Shown here: positions 1-5,393 of the stretch, in pieces
Numbering within the stretch: the first letter of the stretch is position 1
Layout: each line of letters begins with the position of its first letter
Notes under the pieces: model-generated
The model's database searches: none
Seen by the model: only the letters and a program-made list of their open reading frames with translations
What the model was told of the DNA's origin: nothing
DNA from: DASSHC01 sp035693105
GTDB taxonomy: Bacteria > Chloroflexota > Chloroflexia > Thermomicrobiales > Thermomicrobiaceae
Direction of reading: 5' to 3'
DNA: 7,301 nucleotides
Assembly: GCA_035693105.1 (NCBI GenBank)
Contig: DASSHC010000191.1
Span: 1 to 7,301, forward strand
Translations under genes and position numbers: made by a program

Positions 1-1
1 G

Positions 2-991
2 ATCTGGCTGCTCGGGCGCCTCTGGCACCAGGTGCTCCTCTTCTTCATCGCCCTCTTGATCGCGGCGGCGCTCGACCCGCTGATGCTGCGCCTGGAGCGG
101 CACGGCTGGCCGCGCGGCCTGGCGGTGGCCAGCCTGATGGCCGTCTTCGTCGGGATCATCGCGCTGCTCCTGACGCTGGTGGTGCCGCCGGTGATCCAGC
201 AGGGCGAGCGGCTGGCCGAGAACCTGCCGGGCTACGTCGAGGACCTCCAGGGGATGCTGGCGGGCTACCCGACCGTGCAGGAGTGGCTGCAGCAGAACGC
301 CAACCAGACCGCCGGCGACCCGAAAGCCATCTTCGGCGGCGTCCTCTCCTTCGGCACCGGGATCTTCTCCGGCATCGCCAGCATCCTGATCCTGATCGCG
401 CTGACGGTCTACCTGCTGCTCGACGGCCCGCGCCTCTTCGCCTGGCTGACCGGCAGCCTCTCGCCGGCGCGCGCCTACAAGGCCGAGCGCATGCGGCGCG
501 ATGTCAGCCACGTCGTCGGGGCCTACGTGCGCGGGCAACTCATCGTCTCCACCCTCTTCGGCATCTTCACCTACATCACGCTCTCGCTGGCCGGCACGCC
601 CGAGCCGCTCCTCTTGGCGGTGCTGGCGGCCTTCCTCGACGCGGTCCCGCTGGTCGGAGCCACGCTGGCGACCGTCCCGGCCGTGCTGCTGACGCTGACC
701 GTCTCGCCGGCGGCGGCGCTGATCGTGCTGGCCATCTACATCGTCTACCAGCAGGTCGAGAACTACGTCATCATCCCGCGCGTCTTTCGCGGCGCGCTCC
801 AGATCCCCTCGTTGGTCGTATTAGTCGCGGTGATCGTCGGCAGCGGCCTGCTCGGCATCGTCGGGGCGCTGCTGTCGCTGCCGGTGGCGGCAGCCATCCC
901 GGCGCTGGTGCGCGCCTGGCGCGAAGTGCCGCCGGCAGCCCCGCAGGCGCCGTCACTGGAGGCCGAGTCGCCCGGCGAGGGGACGGACTGA
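2..991 (+). CDS. AI-2E family transporter (PerM/TqsA-like), 5' partial
   Basis: This is a multi-pass inner-membrane protein of the AI-2E family. Members include the autoinducer-2 exporter TqsA and several ion antiporters, so the substrate cannot be read from sequence. The reading frame is open to the left edge and the visible part is 329 residues, so only a short N-terminal stretch is missing; the GTG at 32 is internal. Hydrophobic segments lie at about residues 11-28, 40-65, 119-140, 173-197 and 199-232, with a cluster from 238 to 305. A soluble loop lies between the second and third segments, as is usual in the family. Family signatures are DAVPLVGA (213-220) and QQVENYVIIPR (250-260), followed by the glycine-rich GSGLLGIVGALLSLP stretch. 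The tail is hydrophilic and rich in Pro and Glu. The family assignment is firm; the function is open. Confidence 0.9.
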   Translation: MWLLGRLWHQVLLFFIALLIAAALDPLMLRLERHGWPRGLAVASLMAVFVGIIALLLTLVVPPVIQQGERLAENLPGYVEDLQGMLAGYPTVQEWLQQNANQTAGDPKAIFGGVLSFGTGIFSGIASILILIALTVYLLLDGPRLFAWLTGSLSPARAYKAERMRRDVSHVVGAYVRGQLIVSTLFGIFTYITLSLAGTPEPLLLAVLAAFLDAVPLVGATLATVPAVLLTLTVSPAAALIVLAIYIVYQQVENYVIIPRVFRGALQIPSLVVLVAVIVGSGLLGIVGALLSLPVAAAIPALVRAWREVPPAAPQAPSLEAESPGEGTD

Positions 992-992
992 C

Positions 993-1009
993 GGGCGACC
1001 GGCTCGCCC
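993..1009 (+). terminator. weak hairpin just after the AI-2E stop codon
   Basis: GGGCGA (993-998) and TCGCCC (1004-1009) form a 6-bp stem with a 5-nt loop, starting one base after the stop codon at 989-991. No T-tract follows, so this is at best a U-less or Rho-assisted terminator. Short GC stems are common by chance in DNA this rich in GC. The rest of 1010-1139 shows no convincing promoter. Confidence 0.25.
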
Positions 1010-1126
1010 CCAGCGGAGCGCCGGGAATACTTGCCGGCCATGCTATCGCTTAGGCTAGCAGCAGGCTGTCGCCGGCTCGTGGCGCAGAGGGAGGCCACGC
1101 GCAGCCGCCGAGCGCGACGGCCGGAT

Positions 1127-1132
1127 GAGGGA
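1127..1132 (+). promoter_or_regulatory. ribosome binding site deciding the lipA start
   Basis: GAGGGA lies 7 nt upstream of the ATG at 1140. It overlaps the alternative in-frame ATG at 1125, which has no comparable purine tract before it. This favours the 1140 start. Confidence 0.65.
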
Positions 1133-1139
1133 ACACCCA

Positions 1140-2096
1140 ATGGCACAGATTCAAGGACACGGCCTGCGGGCCGCGACGCGGCAGCCGATCCTCCTCCAGA
1201 AGAAGCCGGAGTGGTTCAAGGTGCGGCGGCGCGAGGGGGAGAACTACCGCGAGCTGAAGCAGCTCATGCGCGAGGGCGGACTGCACACGGTCTGCGAGGA
1301 GGCCCACTGCCCCAACATCTACGAGTGCTGGGAGCAGCGCACCGCCACCTTCATGATCCTGGGCGACACCTGCACCCGCGCCTGCCGCTTCTGCAGCGTC
1401 AAGTGGGGCCGCCCCAGCCACGTCGACCGGCTGGAGCCGCGCCGGGTGGCCGCCGCCGTGGCCGCCATGGGCCTCAAGTTCGCCGTGGTCACCTCGGTCA
1501 ACCGCGACGACCTGCACGACGGCGGCGCCGGCATCTTCGCCGACACCATCCGCGCCATCCGTGAGAACGTCCCCGGCTGCGGCGTCGAGGTGCTGATCCC
1601 CGACTTCCAGGGCAACTGGGAGGCGCTGGCGCTGGTGGTCGATGCCCAGCCCGAGATCCTCAACCACAACGTCGAGACCGTGCCGCGCCTCTTCCGCCGC
1701 ATCCAGCCCTGGGACTCCTACGAGTCCTCGCTGGAGCTCTTCCGCCAGGTGCGCGCCCGCGACCCCCGGATGATCATCAAGACGGGCGTGATGCTCGGCC
1801 TCGGCGAGACGCGCGAGGAGCTGATCGAGGTGATGCGCGACCTACGGGCCTGCGACGTCGACGTGCTGACGATCGGCCAGTACCTGCCGCCCTCGCACCG
1901 TCACTTCCCGCTGCAGCGCTACTACACGCTGGAGGAGTTCGACGACCTGCGTCAAGCCGGGCTGGAGCTCGGCTTCGGGCACGTCGAATCCGGCCCGCTG
2001 GTGCGCTCCTCCTACCACGCGCGCGACCAGGCCGAGGCGCTGACGCTGCGCCGGTTGCAGGCGCAGAAGCAGGCGAACGCCGCGACGGCGGACTGA
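1140..2096 (+). CDS. lipA: lipoyl synthase (radical SAM)
   Basis: LipA inserts two sulfur atoms at C6 and C8 of protein-bound octanoyl groups, giving the lipoyl cofactor of 2-oxoacid dehydrogenases and the glycine cleavage H protein. The 318-residue protein is of normal family length. The auxiliary cluster motif CEEAHCPNIYEC is present (Cys52, Cys57, Cys63), as is the radical SAM motif CTRACRFC (Cys78, Cys82, Cys85) that binds the SAM-cleaving 4Fe-4S cluster. The C-terminal RSSYHA motif (from Arg289) supplies the serine ligand of the auxiliary cluster. Conserved stretches SVNRDDL, NHNVETV, KTGVMLGLGE and IGQYLPPS also fit. I chose ATG 1140 over ATG 1125 because GAGGGA sits 7 nt before it. The gene is followed 12 nt later by lipB, forming one operon. 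All catalytic residues I can check are intact. Confidence 0.97.
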   Translation: MAQIQGHGLRAATRQPILLQKKPEWFKVRRREGENYRELKQLMREGGLHTVCEEAHCPNIYECWEQRTATFMILGDTCTRACRFCSVKWGRPSHVDRLEPRRVAAAVAAMGLKFAVVTSVNRDDLHDGGAGIFADTIRAIRENVPGCGVEVLIPDFQGNWEALALVVDAQPEILNHNVETVPRLFRRIQPWDSYESSLELFRQVRARDPRMIIKTGVMLGLGETREELIEVMRDLRACDVDVLTIGQYLPPSHRHFPLQRYYTLEEFDDLRQAGLELGFGHVESGPLVRSSYHARDQAEALTLRRLQAQKQANAATAD

Positions 2097-2108
2097 GGCG
2101 GCGCGGCG

Positions 2109-2834
2109 ATGACGAGACTGGAGGTCGTGCGGGCGGGGCGGCAGCCCTACCGTCCGGTGTGGGAGCTGCAGCGGCGGCTGGCGCTGGCGCGGCGCCGGGG
2201 GCTGATCGACGACGTGCTCCTCCTGCTCGAGCATCCGCCGACCTACACCATCGGGCGTGGCGGCTCCTGGGACAACCTGCTGATCGGCGCGGACGAGCTG
2301 GCAGCGCTGGGCGCCGAATGCGTGACGGCGGACCGCGGCGGCGACATCACCTTCCACGGCCCCGGCCAGCTCGTCGCCTACCTGATCCACGACCTGGGCC
2401 GCGGCGAGCGCTCGGTGCGGCGCTACGTGGCGCGACTGGAAGCGAGCGTGATGCGCACGCTGGCGGTCTGGGGCGTGGCGGGCGCGGCCGAGCCGGGCTA
2501 CCCCGGCGTCTGGCTCGGGCGCGACAAGATCGCGGCGCTGGGCGTGGCGGTCAGCCGCGGCGTGACCTACCACGGCATCGCGCTGAACGTCGACGTCGAC
2601 CTGCGCTTCTTCGAAGCGATGATCCCCTGCGGCTTGCCGGACCGGGGCGCGACCTCGCTGGCGCGCGAGCTGGGCCAGGCGCCGCCGCTCCCCACCGTGG
2701 CCGACCGCTTCGTCGCCAGCCTGGCCGACGTCTTCGCGGCCAATGTCACGGAGCGGCTGACCCTGGCCGACCTATGCGCGATTGGACAGCAGGCAGGGGA
2801 GAGCGAGGCGGCCGTTCGTGGGAGCAGGCATTGA
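2109..2834 (+). CDS. lipB: octanoyltransferase (lipoate-protein ligase B)
   Basis: LipB moves octanoate from octanoyl-ACP to the lysine of lipoyl domains and so supplies LipA's substrate. It acts in the cytoplasm. The protein has 241 residues. The substrate-binding motif RGGDITFHGPGQLVAY spans about residues 77-91. The catalytic pair is visible: Lys140 in KIAALGV and Cys174 in MIPCGLPDRG, with HGIALNV (155-161) between them. The last 25 residues or so are polar and probably disordered. The start ATG lies 12 nt after the lipA stop. GAGG at 2095-2098 overlaps that stop codon and can serve as a ribosome binding site with a 10-nt spacer, so the two genes are probably cotranscribed and translationally linked. 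There are no signs of decay. Confidence 0.96.
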   Translation: MTRLEVVRAGRQPYRPVWELQRRLALARRRGLIDDVLLLLEHPPTYTIGRGGSWDNLLIGADELAALGAECVTADRGGDITFHGPGQLVAYLIHDLGRGERSVRRYVARLEASVMRTLAVWGVAGAAEPGYPGVWLGRDKIAALGVAVSRGVTYHGIALNVDVDLRFFEAMIPCGLPDRGATSLARELGQAPPLPTVADRFVASLADVFAANVTERLTLADLCAIGQQAGESEAAVRGSRH

Positions 2835-2922
2835 TGGGCCGCGTGCGACAAGCGCCGGGCGCCTCGTTTCGCTCGATGGCTCGGGGCCTATTTTCCACGT
2901 AATTGCGAGTCCATGCAGATGG

Positions 2923-3004
2923 GAGATCCTTCGCTGCGGCTCAGGATGACAGGGGTAGAGGATGCCTTTTCCCTGTCATCCTGAGGCCGTAGCCGAAGGA
3001 TCTC
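2923..3004. repeat. long imperfect palindrome, probable dispersed intergenic repeat
   Basis: The outer arms GAGATCCTTCG (2923-2933) and CGAAGGATCTC (2994-3004) pair over 11 bp. The inner arms CTCAGGATGACAGGG (2940-2954) and its complement (2971-2985) pair over 15 bp. The segment between them (2934-2939 against 2986-2993) also pairs with one G-T wobble and two single-base bulges. This gives an almost continuous stem of about 32 bp with a 16-nt loop. It lies between convergent lipB and the minus-strand gene at 3044, where it could end or insulate transcription from both sides, although no clear U-tract follows. The sequence style (GATCCTTCG...CTCAGGATGACA) recalls repeats scattered through Chloroflexota intergenic DNA. 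That is from memory and not checked. No transposase is present. Confidence 0.8.
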
Positions 3005-3043
3005 TCCAATGTTCCACAGGCCGGTGTGAACCGGATCGGCGCT

Positions 3044-3277
3044 CTACTCAGCGACGTGTGGCTCGCCTTCGAGCAGGCTGACGAGGAAGCGCAGATCGGC
3101 GCCGATGGGGTCGTTCGGCAGGGTGTCCTGCCGGGCGCCGAGGATCGCGTCGTCGAACGAGAGGCCGATCGCCCCCGCTTCCAGCGTGATCAGCGCGCGC
3201 AGTTGCTCCCGCGAGAGCTCGCCCGATTCCAGCGCTCGCACCAGGTCATCGGGAACCCGCACCCGCACCACGGCCAT
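3044..3277 (-). CDS. hypothetical protein, possible UPF0175-like antitoxin
   Basis: The protein has 77 residues and is acidic. It begins with a short strand-like stretch (AVVRVRVPDDLV, 2-13), then predicted helices (ALESGELSREQLRALITLEAG) and GLSFDDAIL (38-46), and ends in a polar tail. A short beta segment followed by such helices recalls small DNA-binding antitoxins. The pattern VRVPDDLVRAL...LS.EQLRALITLEA is loosely like UPF0175 proteins, but I cannot confirm membership. I chose the ATG at 3277 because GAGAGGG (3291-3285) precedes it by 7 nt. It lies 106 nt downstream of the pair at 3384-4012 on the same strand, with a terminator-like hairpin between them. No toxin gene follows it before convergent lipB. 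The expression signal is good; the function is unknown. Confidence 0.62.
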   Translation of the reverse strand: MAVVRVRVPDDLVRALESGELSREQLRALITLEAGAIGLSFDDAILGARQDTLPNDPIGADLRFLVSLLEGEPHVAE

Positions 3278-3350
3278 CGCCTCGCCCTCTCCCACGTACT
3301 CGAATCGCGGGCTAATCCTACCTGACGAGGCGATTATGGCGACTAACGGC

Positions 3351-3376
3351 GGGAAAGACGCCGGAGGGCGCGGCGT
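3351..3376 (-). terminator. probable intrinsic terminator after the 3384-4012 gene pair
   Basis: On the minus strand, ACGCCG and CGGCGT form a 6-bp stem (3376-3371 with 3363-3358) around a 7-nt loop. CTTTCCC follows immediately. It begins 7 nt past the stop codon of the gene at 3384. The short T-run makes it a weak but well-placed terminator. Confidence 0.4.
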
Positions 3377-3383
3377 GGGCAAG

Positions 3384-3734
3384 CTAGCGCTCGGCTGGCG
3401 CAGTTTGGCCGAAGTAGGCTCGCTCGCCGGCTGCCGTGGCGAAGAAGCGCGTCTCGGGGTCGCCGAGGCGCCCCGGCGCGGCCCAGTTCCCCGGTTGGTC
3501 GAGCGCCGCGAGGGCTTGCTCACGCGCCAACGGTTCTTCAGCCCCGCCGGCTGGACCAAACGTCAGGGTGAGCAATCCCTCGCGCACGAGGCCCGCCAGA
3601 ACCTGGCGCGCGATCGACCGCAGGCGCGCGGGTGGCGCCTCGGGGAAATCAGTGTGCAGACCCCAGAGCAACTCCCAGAGTCCATAGCTGTCGTCGACCG
3701 CCATGCTGAGACTTTGCTGTCGTGCCGCGCTCAT
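3384..3734 (-). CDS. hypothetical protein coupled to the toxin-like gene (possible immunity or partner protein)
   Basis: The protein has 116 residues and is soluble, with no signal peptide or membrane segment. After a short leader, DDSYGLWELLWGL (14-26) is rich in aromatic and acidic residues. It is followed by helices around RLRSIARQVLAGLVREGLL that resemble a winged-helix-like helical pair, and then a C-terminal part ending FFATAAGERAYFG. I recall similar conserved hypothetical proteins starting YDDSYGLWE but know of no assigned function. The ATG at 3734 overlaps the TGA of the upstream gene as ATGA (3734-3731), a standard sign of translational coupling. I chose it over the upstream ATG at 3776, which would lie deep inside the neighbour. 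Small partner genes directly after a toxin domain are often immunity proteins; that role here is inference only. Confidence 0.78.
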   Translation of the reverse strand: MSAARQQSLSMAVDDSYGLWELLWGLHTDFPEAPPARLRSIARQVLAGLVREGLLTLTFGPAGGAEEPLAREQALAALDQPGNWAAPGRLGDPETRFFATAAGERAYFGQTAPAER

Positions 3735-4012
3735 GATCCTGTCAGCATCGGGTTGCCGCGCAGCAGCACTCGCCACTTGTTGCCGTCCCTACTGATAACC
3801 GCGTACGGTCCTTGCTTCTGCGGGTCGGGGTCGTTGGAGTTCCTCCGCATGATCCGGATCTGATTCCCAGTTCGAGTCGGATCGCGATAACGGACGCCTA
3901 GTCCCGTACGAGTCGGGCTCTTGAGCCAATCCGGCGGGATGAGTGATTCGACCTCCTGCAGGCTCGCTCCCCGGAGCGAATCGATTTCGTCGAGCGAGCG
4001 GTCAGGCTCCAA
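3731..4012 (-). CDS. small protein resembling the C-terminal domain of a polymorphic toxin
   Basis: The protein has 93 residues. Residues 25-91 carry a pattern I associate with C-terminal domains of polymorphic or RHS-type toxins: IPPDWLKSPTRTGLGVRY, then DPTRTGNQIRIM (44-55), GPYAVISRDG (68-77) and LRGNP (84-88). This suggests a compact, basic alpha/beta domain. I cannot name the family or its catalytic residues with certainty. There is no secretion signal and no large delivery domain. The only start upstream of the domain is TTG at 4012, because an in-frame TGA lies one codon before it. GGGGTGAGGA abuts that start, an unusually close spacing, so translation may be weak or the gene may be a remnant. 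It has its own promoter (4054-4082) and is coupled by ATGA to the gene at 3384. Its DNA is lower in GC than the flanks, which hints at transfer. Confidence 0.72.
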   Translation of the reverse strand: MEPDRSLDEIDSLRGASLQEVESLIPPDWLKSPTRTGLGVRYRDPTRTGNQIRIMRRNSNDPDPQKQGPYAVISRDGNKWRVLLRGNPMLTGS

Positions 4013-4053
4013 TCCTCACCCCACTTGACTATCCTGCCAGATGCATGCCTTCG

Positions 4054-4082
4054 CTTATAGAATCGACCAGCTCCATTGTCAA
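4054..4082 (-). promoter_or_regulatory. sigma-70-type promoter of the toxin-like operon
   Basis: On the minus strand, TTGACA (4082-4077, a perfect -35) is separated by 17 nt from TATAAG (4059-4054, 5 of 6 to consensus). Transcription would start near 4047, leaving a leader of about 35 nt before the TTG at 4012. Chance occurrence is unlikely in DNA this GC-rich. Confidence 0.68.
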
Positions 4083-4097
4083 TCTACGGTAGTCCCG

Positions 4098-4130
4098 GTT
4101 GGCTGGATCGCCGCTGAGCCAACGCGGCGA
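4098..4130. repeat. two interleaved inverted repeats
   Basis: On the plus strand, GTTGGCT (4098-4104) pairs with AGCCAAC (4117-4123). TCGCCGC (4108-4114) pairs with GCGGCGA (4124-4130). All 14 pairs are perfect, and the order A-B-A'-B' means the two stems are either mutually exclusive or form an H-type pseudoknot. The region is just past the stop of the Clp-domain gene (4140) and upstream of the toxin-like promoter. It could be a terminator, a regulatory RNA element or an operator. No U-tract follows on either strand. Confidence 0.5.
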
Positions 4131-4139
4131 CAACAGCCA

Positions 4140-5018
4140 TCACAGCGGCAGCTCGAAGACCCAGCGAGTCAGGGTCGCGTCGGGCACGCCGAGCGTGTCG
4201 AATTCAAGCCGCAGGCTGTGGGCGCCAGGGTTGAGCGCGGGGGAGAGCCGCAGGCTGAAGTGGAACGAATCGGCGTCGAAGAAGCTGTGCTGGGGCGAGC
4301 AGGAATAGCGCGTGTCCAGCTCATCTTGTGCTTTGAGGTGCCGCGGTATCGGCGGGGGCTGGTCCGGTGGGCCAAGCGGATGCCCCGGGCGGATCAGCGC
4401 GTGGATGATCGCGCCCTGCTGGTAGTCCTCCAGCGAGAGGATGGTAGCGGCCGCGTCGAGCTCGCGCTGCGTCTGGTTGAGCGCCAGCACGCGGCGCAGC
4501 TCGCCGAGCGCGGGCATCCGCGGCCTCGGCGGCCTCCGCGGCCGCTCCGGCGCGGCCTGGGGCGGCGGCAGGACGCCGGGGCTGATGGCCTGCAGCACCT
4601 GCTGGCGCACCTGCGGCAGCCTGACGCCCAGGCTCTCCAGCACGCCCGCCGCGATACCCTCGCCCTCACGAACGAGGCCGAGCAGGAGATGCTCGGTGCC
4701 GATGTAGTGGTGGTTGAGGCCACGCGCCTCGTCCACCGCCAGCTCGATGACCTTCTTGGCGCGCGGGGTCAGCCCGATCTCGCCCACGATCATCGCGTCG
4801 CCCCGGCCGATGATGAACTCGACCGCGCCGCGCACTTTCGCGGCATCGACTCCCATGTTGGCGAGCACGCGGGCGGCCACGCCGTCGCCCTCCCGCGCCA
4901 GCCCCAGCAGCAGGTGCTCGGTGCCGATGTAGTGGTGGTTGAAGCGGTGCGCCTCGTCCTGCGCCAGCGTCAGCACCTTGCGCGCCCGCTCGGTGAACTT
5001 CTCGGATTTGTCGGCCAC
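4140..5018 (-). CDS. stand-alone double Clp N-domain protein with novel C-terminal region
   Basis: The protein has 292 residues. Two Clp repeat (R) domains lie at about 8-71 and 83-145, each with the ClpC-type core HHYIGTEHLLLGL (28-40 and 103-115). In ClpC or ClpA these domains bind adaptors and substrates. Here no AAA+ Walker motifs follow, so the protein cannot unfold substrates itself; it may act as an adaptor or decoy for a ClpCP protease encoded elsewhere. After repeat 2 come a Pro/Arg-rich linker (about 147-168), a helical segment (about 168-212), another Pro-rich linker, and a beta-rich tail (about 229-292, FHFSLRLS...SLRLEFDTLG...RWVFELPL) that I do not recognise. I chose GTG 5018 because GGGAGGAGG lies 6 nt upstream and the ensuing sequence matches ClpC N-termini. 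The ATG at 5051 would add 11 basic residues. Confidence 0.9.
   Translation of the reverse strand: MADKSEKFTERARKVLTLAQDEAHRFNHHYIGTEHLLLGLAREGDGVAARVLANMGVDAAKVRGAVEFIIGRGDAMIVGEIGLTPRAKKVIELAVDEARGLNHHYIGTEHLLLGLVREGEGIAAGVLESLGVRLPQVRQQVLQAISPGVLPPPQAAPERPRRPPRPRMPALGELRRVLALNQTQRELDAAATILSLEDYQQGAIIHALIRPGHPLGPPDQPPPIPRHLKAQDELDTRYSCSPQHSFFDADSFHFSLRLSPALNPGAHSLRLEFDTLGVPDATLTRWVFELPL
4690..4717. repeat. 28-bp exact direct repeat, copy 1 (Clp repeat 2)
   Basis: This 28-nt stretch is identical to 4915-4942, exactly 225 nt (75 codons) away. It encodes NHHYIGTEH in both Clp N-domain repeats. It reflects internal domain duplication and perhaps recent gene conversion, since the rest of the two repeats has diverged. 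Confidence 0.85.
4915..4942. repeat. 28-bp exact direct repeat, copy 2 (Clp repeat 1)
   Basis: This is the second copy of the repeat at 4690-4717, in the same orientation and reading frame. It lies in the first Clp N-domain. Confidence 0.85.
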
Positions 5019-5024
5019 CGCGCG

Positions 5025-5033
5025 CCTCCTCCC
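5025..5033 (-). promoter_or_regulatory. strong ribosome binding site deciding the GTG start of the Clp-domain gene
   Basis: GGGAGGAGG on the minus strand (5033-5025) ends 6 nt before the GTG at 5018. The alternative ATG at 5051 has only GAGGG at a 9-nt distance. Confidence 0.7.
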
Positions 5034-5048
5034 GGCTGGGCTGCGTGA

Positions 5049-5068
5049 CATGAGGGATCGCCCTCATG
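5049..5068. promoter_or_regulatory. perfect inverted repeat at the probable start of transcription of the Clp-domain gene
   Basis: CATGAGGG (5049-5056) and CCCTCATG (5061-5068) form a perfect 8-bp inverted repeat around a 4-nt spacer. On the minus strand it overlaps a TATCAT hexamer (5071-5066, 5 of 6 to the -10 consensus). If that is the -10, transcription would start near 5059, in the centre of the repeat, as expected for a repressor site. The matching -35 is poor. It does not match the CIRCE or CtsR sequences as I remember them. Confidence 0.42.
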
Positions 5069-5128
5069 ATAGCCCATTGGGAGCGGCTCAGCAGGTTTTC
5101 TGGGGCGGTGTCAGGTGTGCGCCCGGCG

Positions 5129-5371
5129 CTAGGCGGCGTGGCGGCCGTCGTCGGCCTCGGGCTCCTCGCGCGCCGGCTGGCAGGCCGCGAGCACGGTCTC
5201 GACCGCCGCCTCCAGCGGGCAGCCGGTAGCGCGCATCAGCGCCGCCAGCACCTGCTCGGCCACGGCGTAGCCCAGTCCGATCTCGGCCTCGATGCGCTGC
5301 AAGCCCGCGCGCCATTGCTCGACGGACTCCGGCAGCGCGGCCGCGGAAGCTGTGATCAGCGGTGACTGCAT
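5129..5371 (-). CDS. small hypothetical protein
   Basis: The protein has 80 residues, is mostly helical and acidic, and has no membrane segment, signal peptide or metal-binding motif. It begins MQSPLITASAAALPESVEQW, continues with a helix rich in Ala and Glu (RIEAEIGLGYAVAEQVLAALMRATG), then CPLEAAVETVLAAC, and ends in a polar tail (EEPEADDGRHAA). I do not recognise the family. The ATG at 5371 is firmly chosen: GGGAGGT (5384-5378) lies 6 nt upstream and a near-consensus promoter sits just beyond, giving a leader of only about 16 nt. It is divergent from the universal stress gene at 5545 and lies 110 nt upstream of the Clp-domain gene on the same strand, so the two could share transcripts. The clear promoter and ribosome binding site argue for a real gene. 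Confidence 0.76.
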   Translation of the reverse strand: MQSPLITASAAALPESVEQWRAGLQRIEAEIGLGYAVAEQVLAALMRATGCPLEAAVETVLAACQPAREEPEADDGRHAA

Positions 5372-5393
5372 GGCGGTACCTCCCGATGGCCGT

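Noticed and set aside
1031..1059. Possible lipA promoter (TTGCCG with TAGGCT downstream).
   Set aside because: The spacer is only 14 nt and the downstream hexamer fits poorly. No better pair is present between 992 and 1139.
2877..2896. Short stem followed by TATTTT as a lipB terminator.
   Set aside because: Only about 3 pairs can form, which is too weak. The palindrome at 2923-3004 is a better candidate for ending transcription.
3026..3325. Plus-strand open frame opposite the small gene at 3044-3277.
   Set aside because: It mirrors the minus-strand gene, has biased composition rich in Arg, His and Gln, and no ribosome binding site. The minus-strand gene has a clear start signal.
3333..3338. 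CATAAT on the minus strand as a -10 for the gene at 3044-3277.
   Set aside because: No acceptable -35 is found at 16, 17 or 18 nt upstream, so I list no promoter there.
4033..4080. Minus-strand mini-frame MELVDSISEGMHLAG starting inside the promoter.
   Set aside because: Its ATG lies in the -35/-10 spacer and upstream of the likely transcription start, so it would not be in the mRNA. It has no ribosome binding site.
4041..5048. Long plus-strand open frame of 335 codons.
   Set aside because: It is antisense to the Clp-domain gene, whose conserved repeats prove the coding strand. Long antisense frames are common at high GC.
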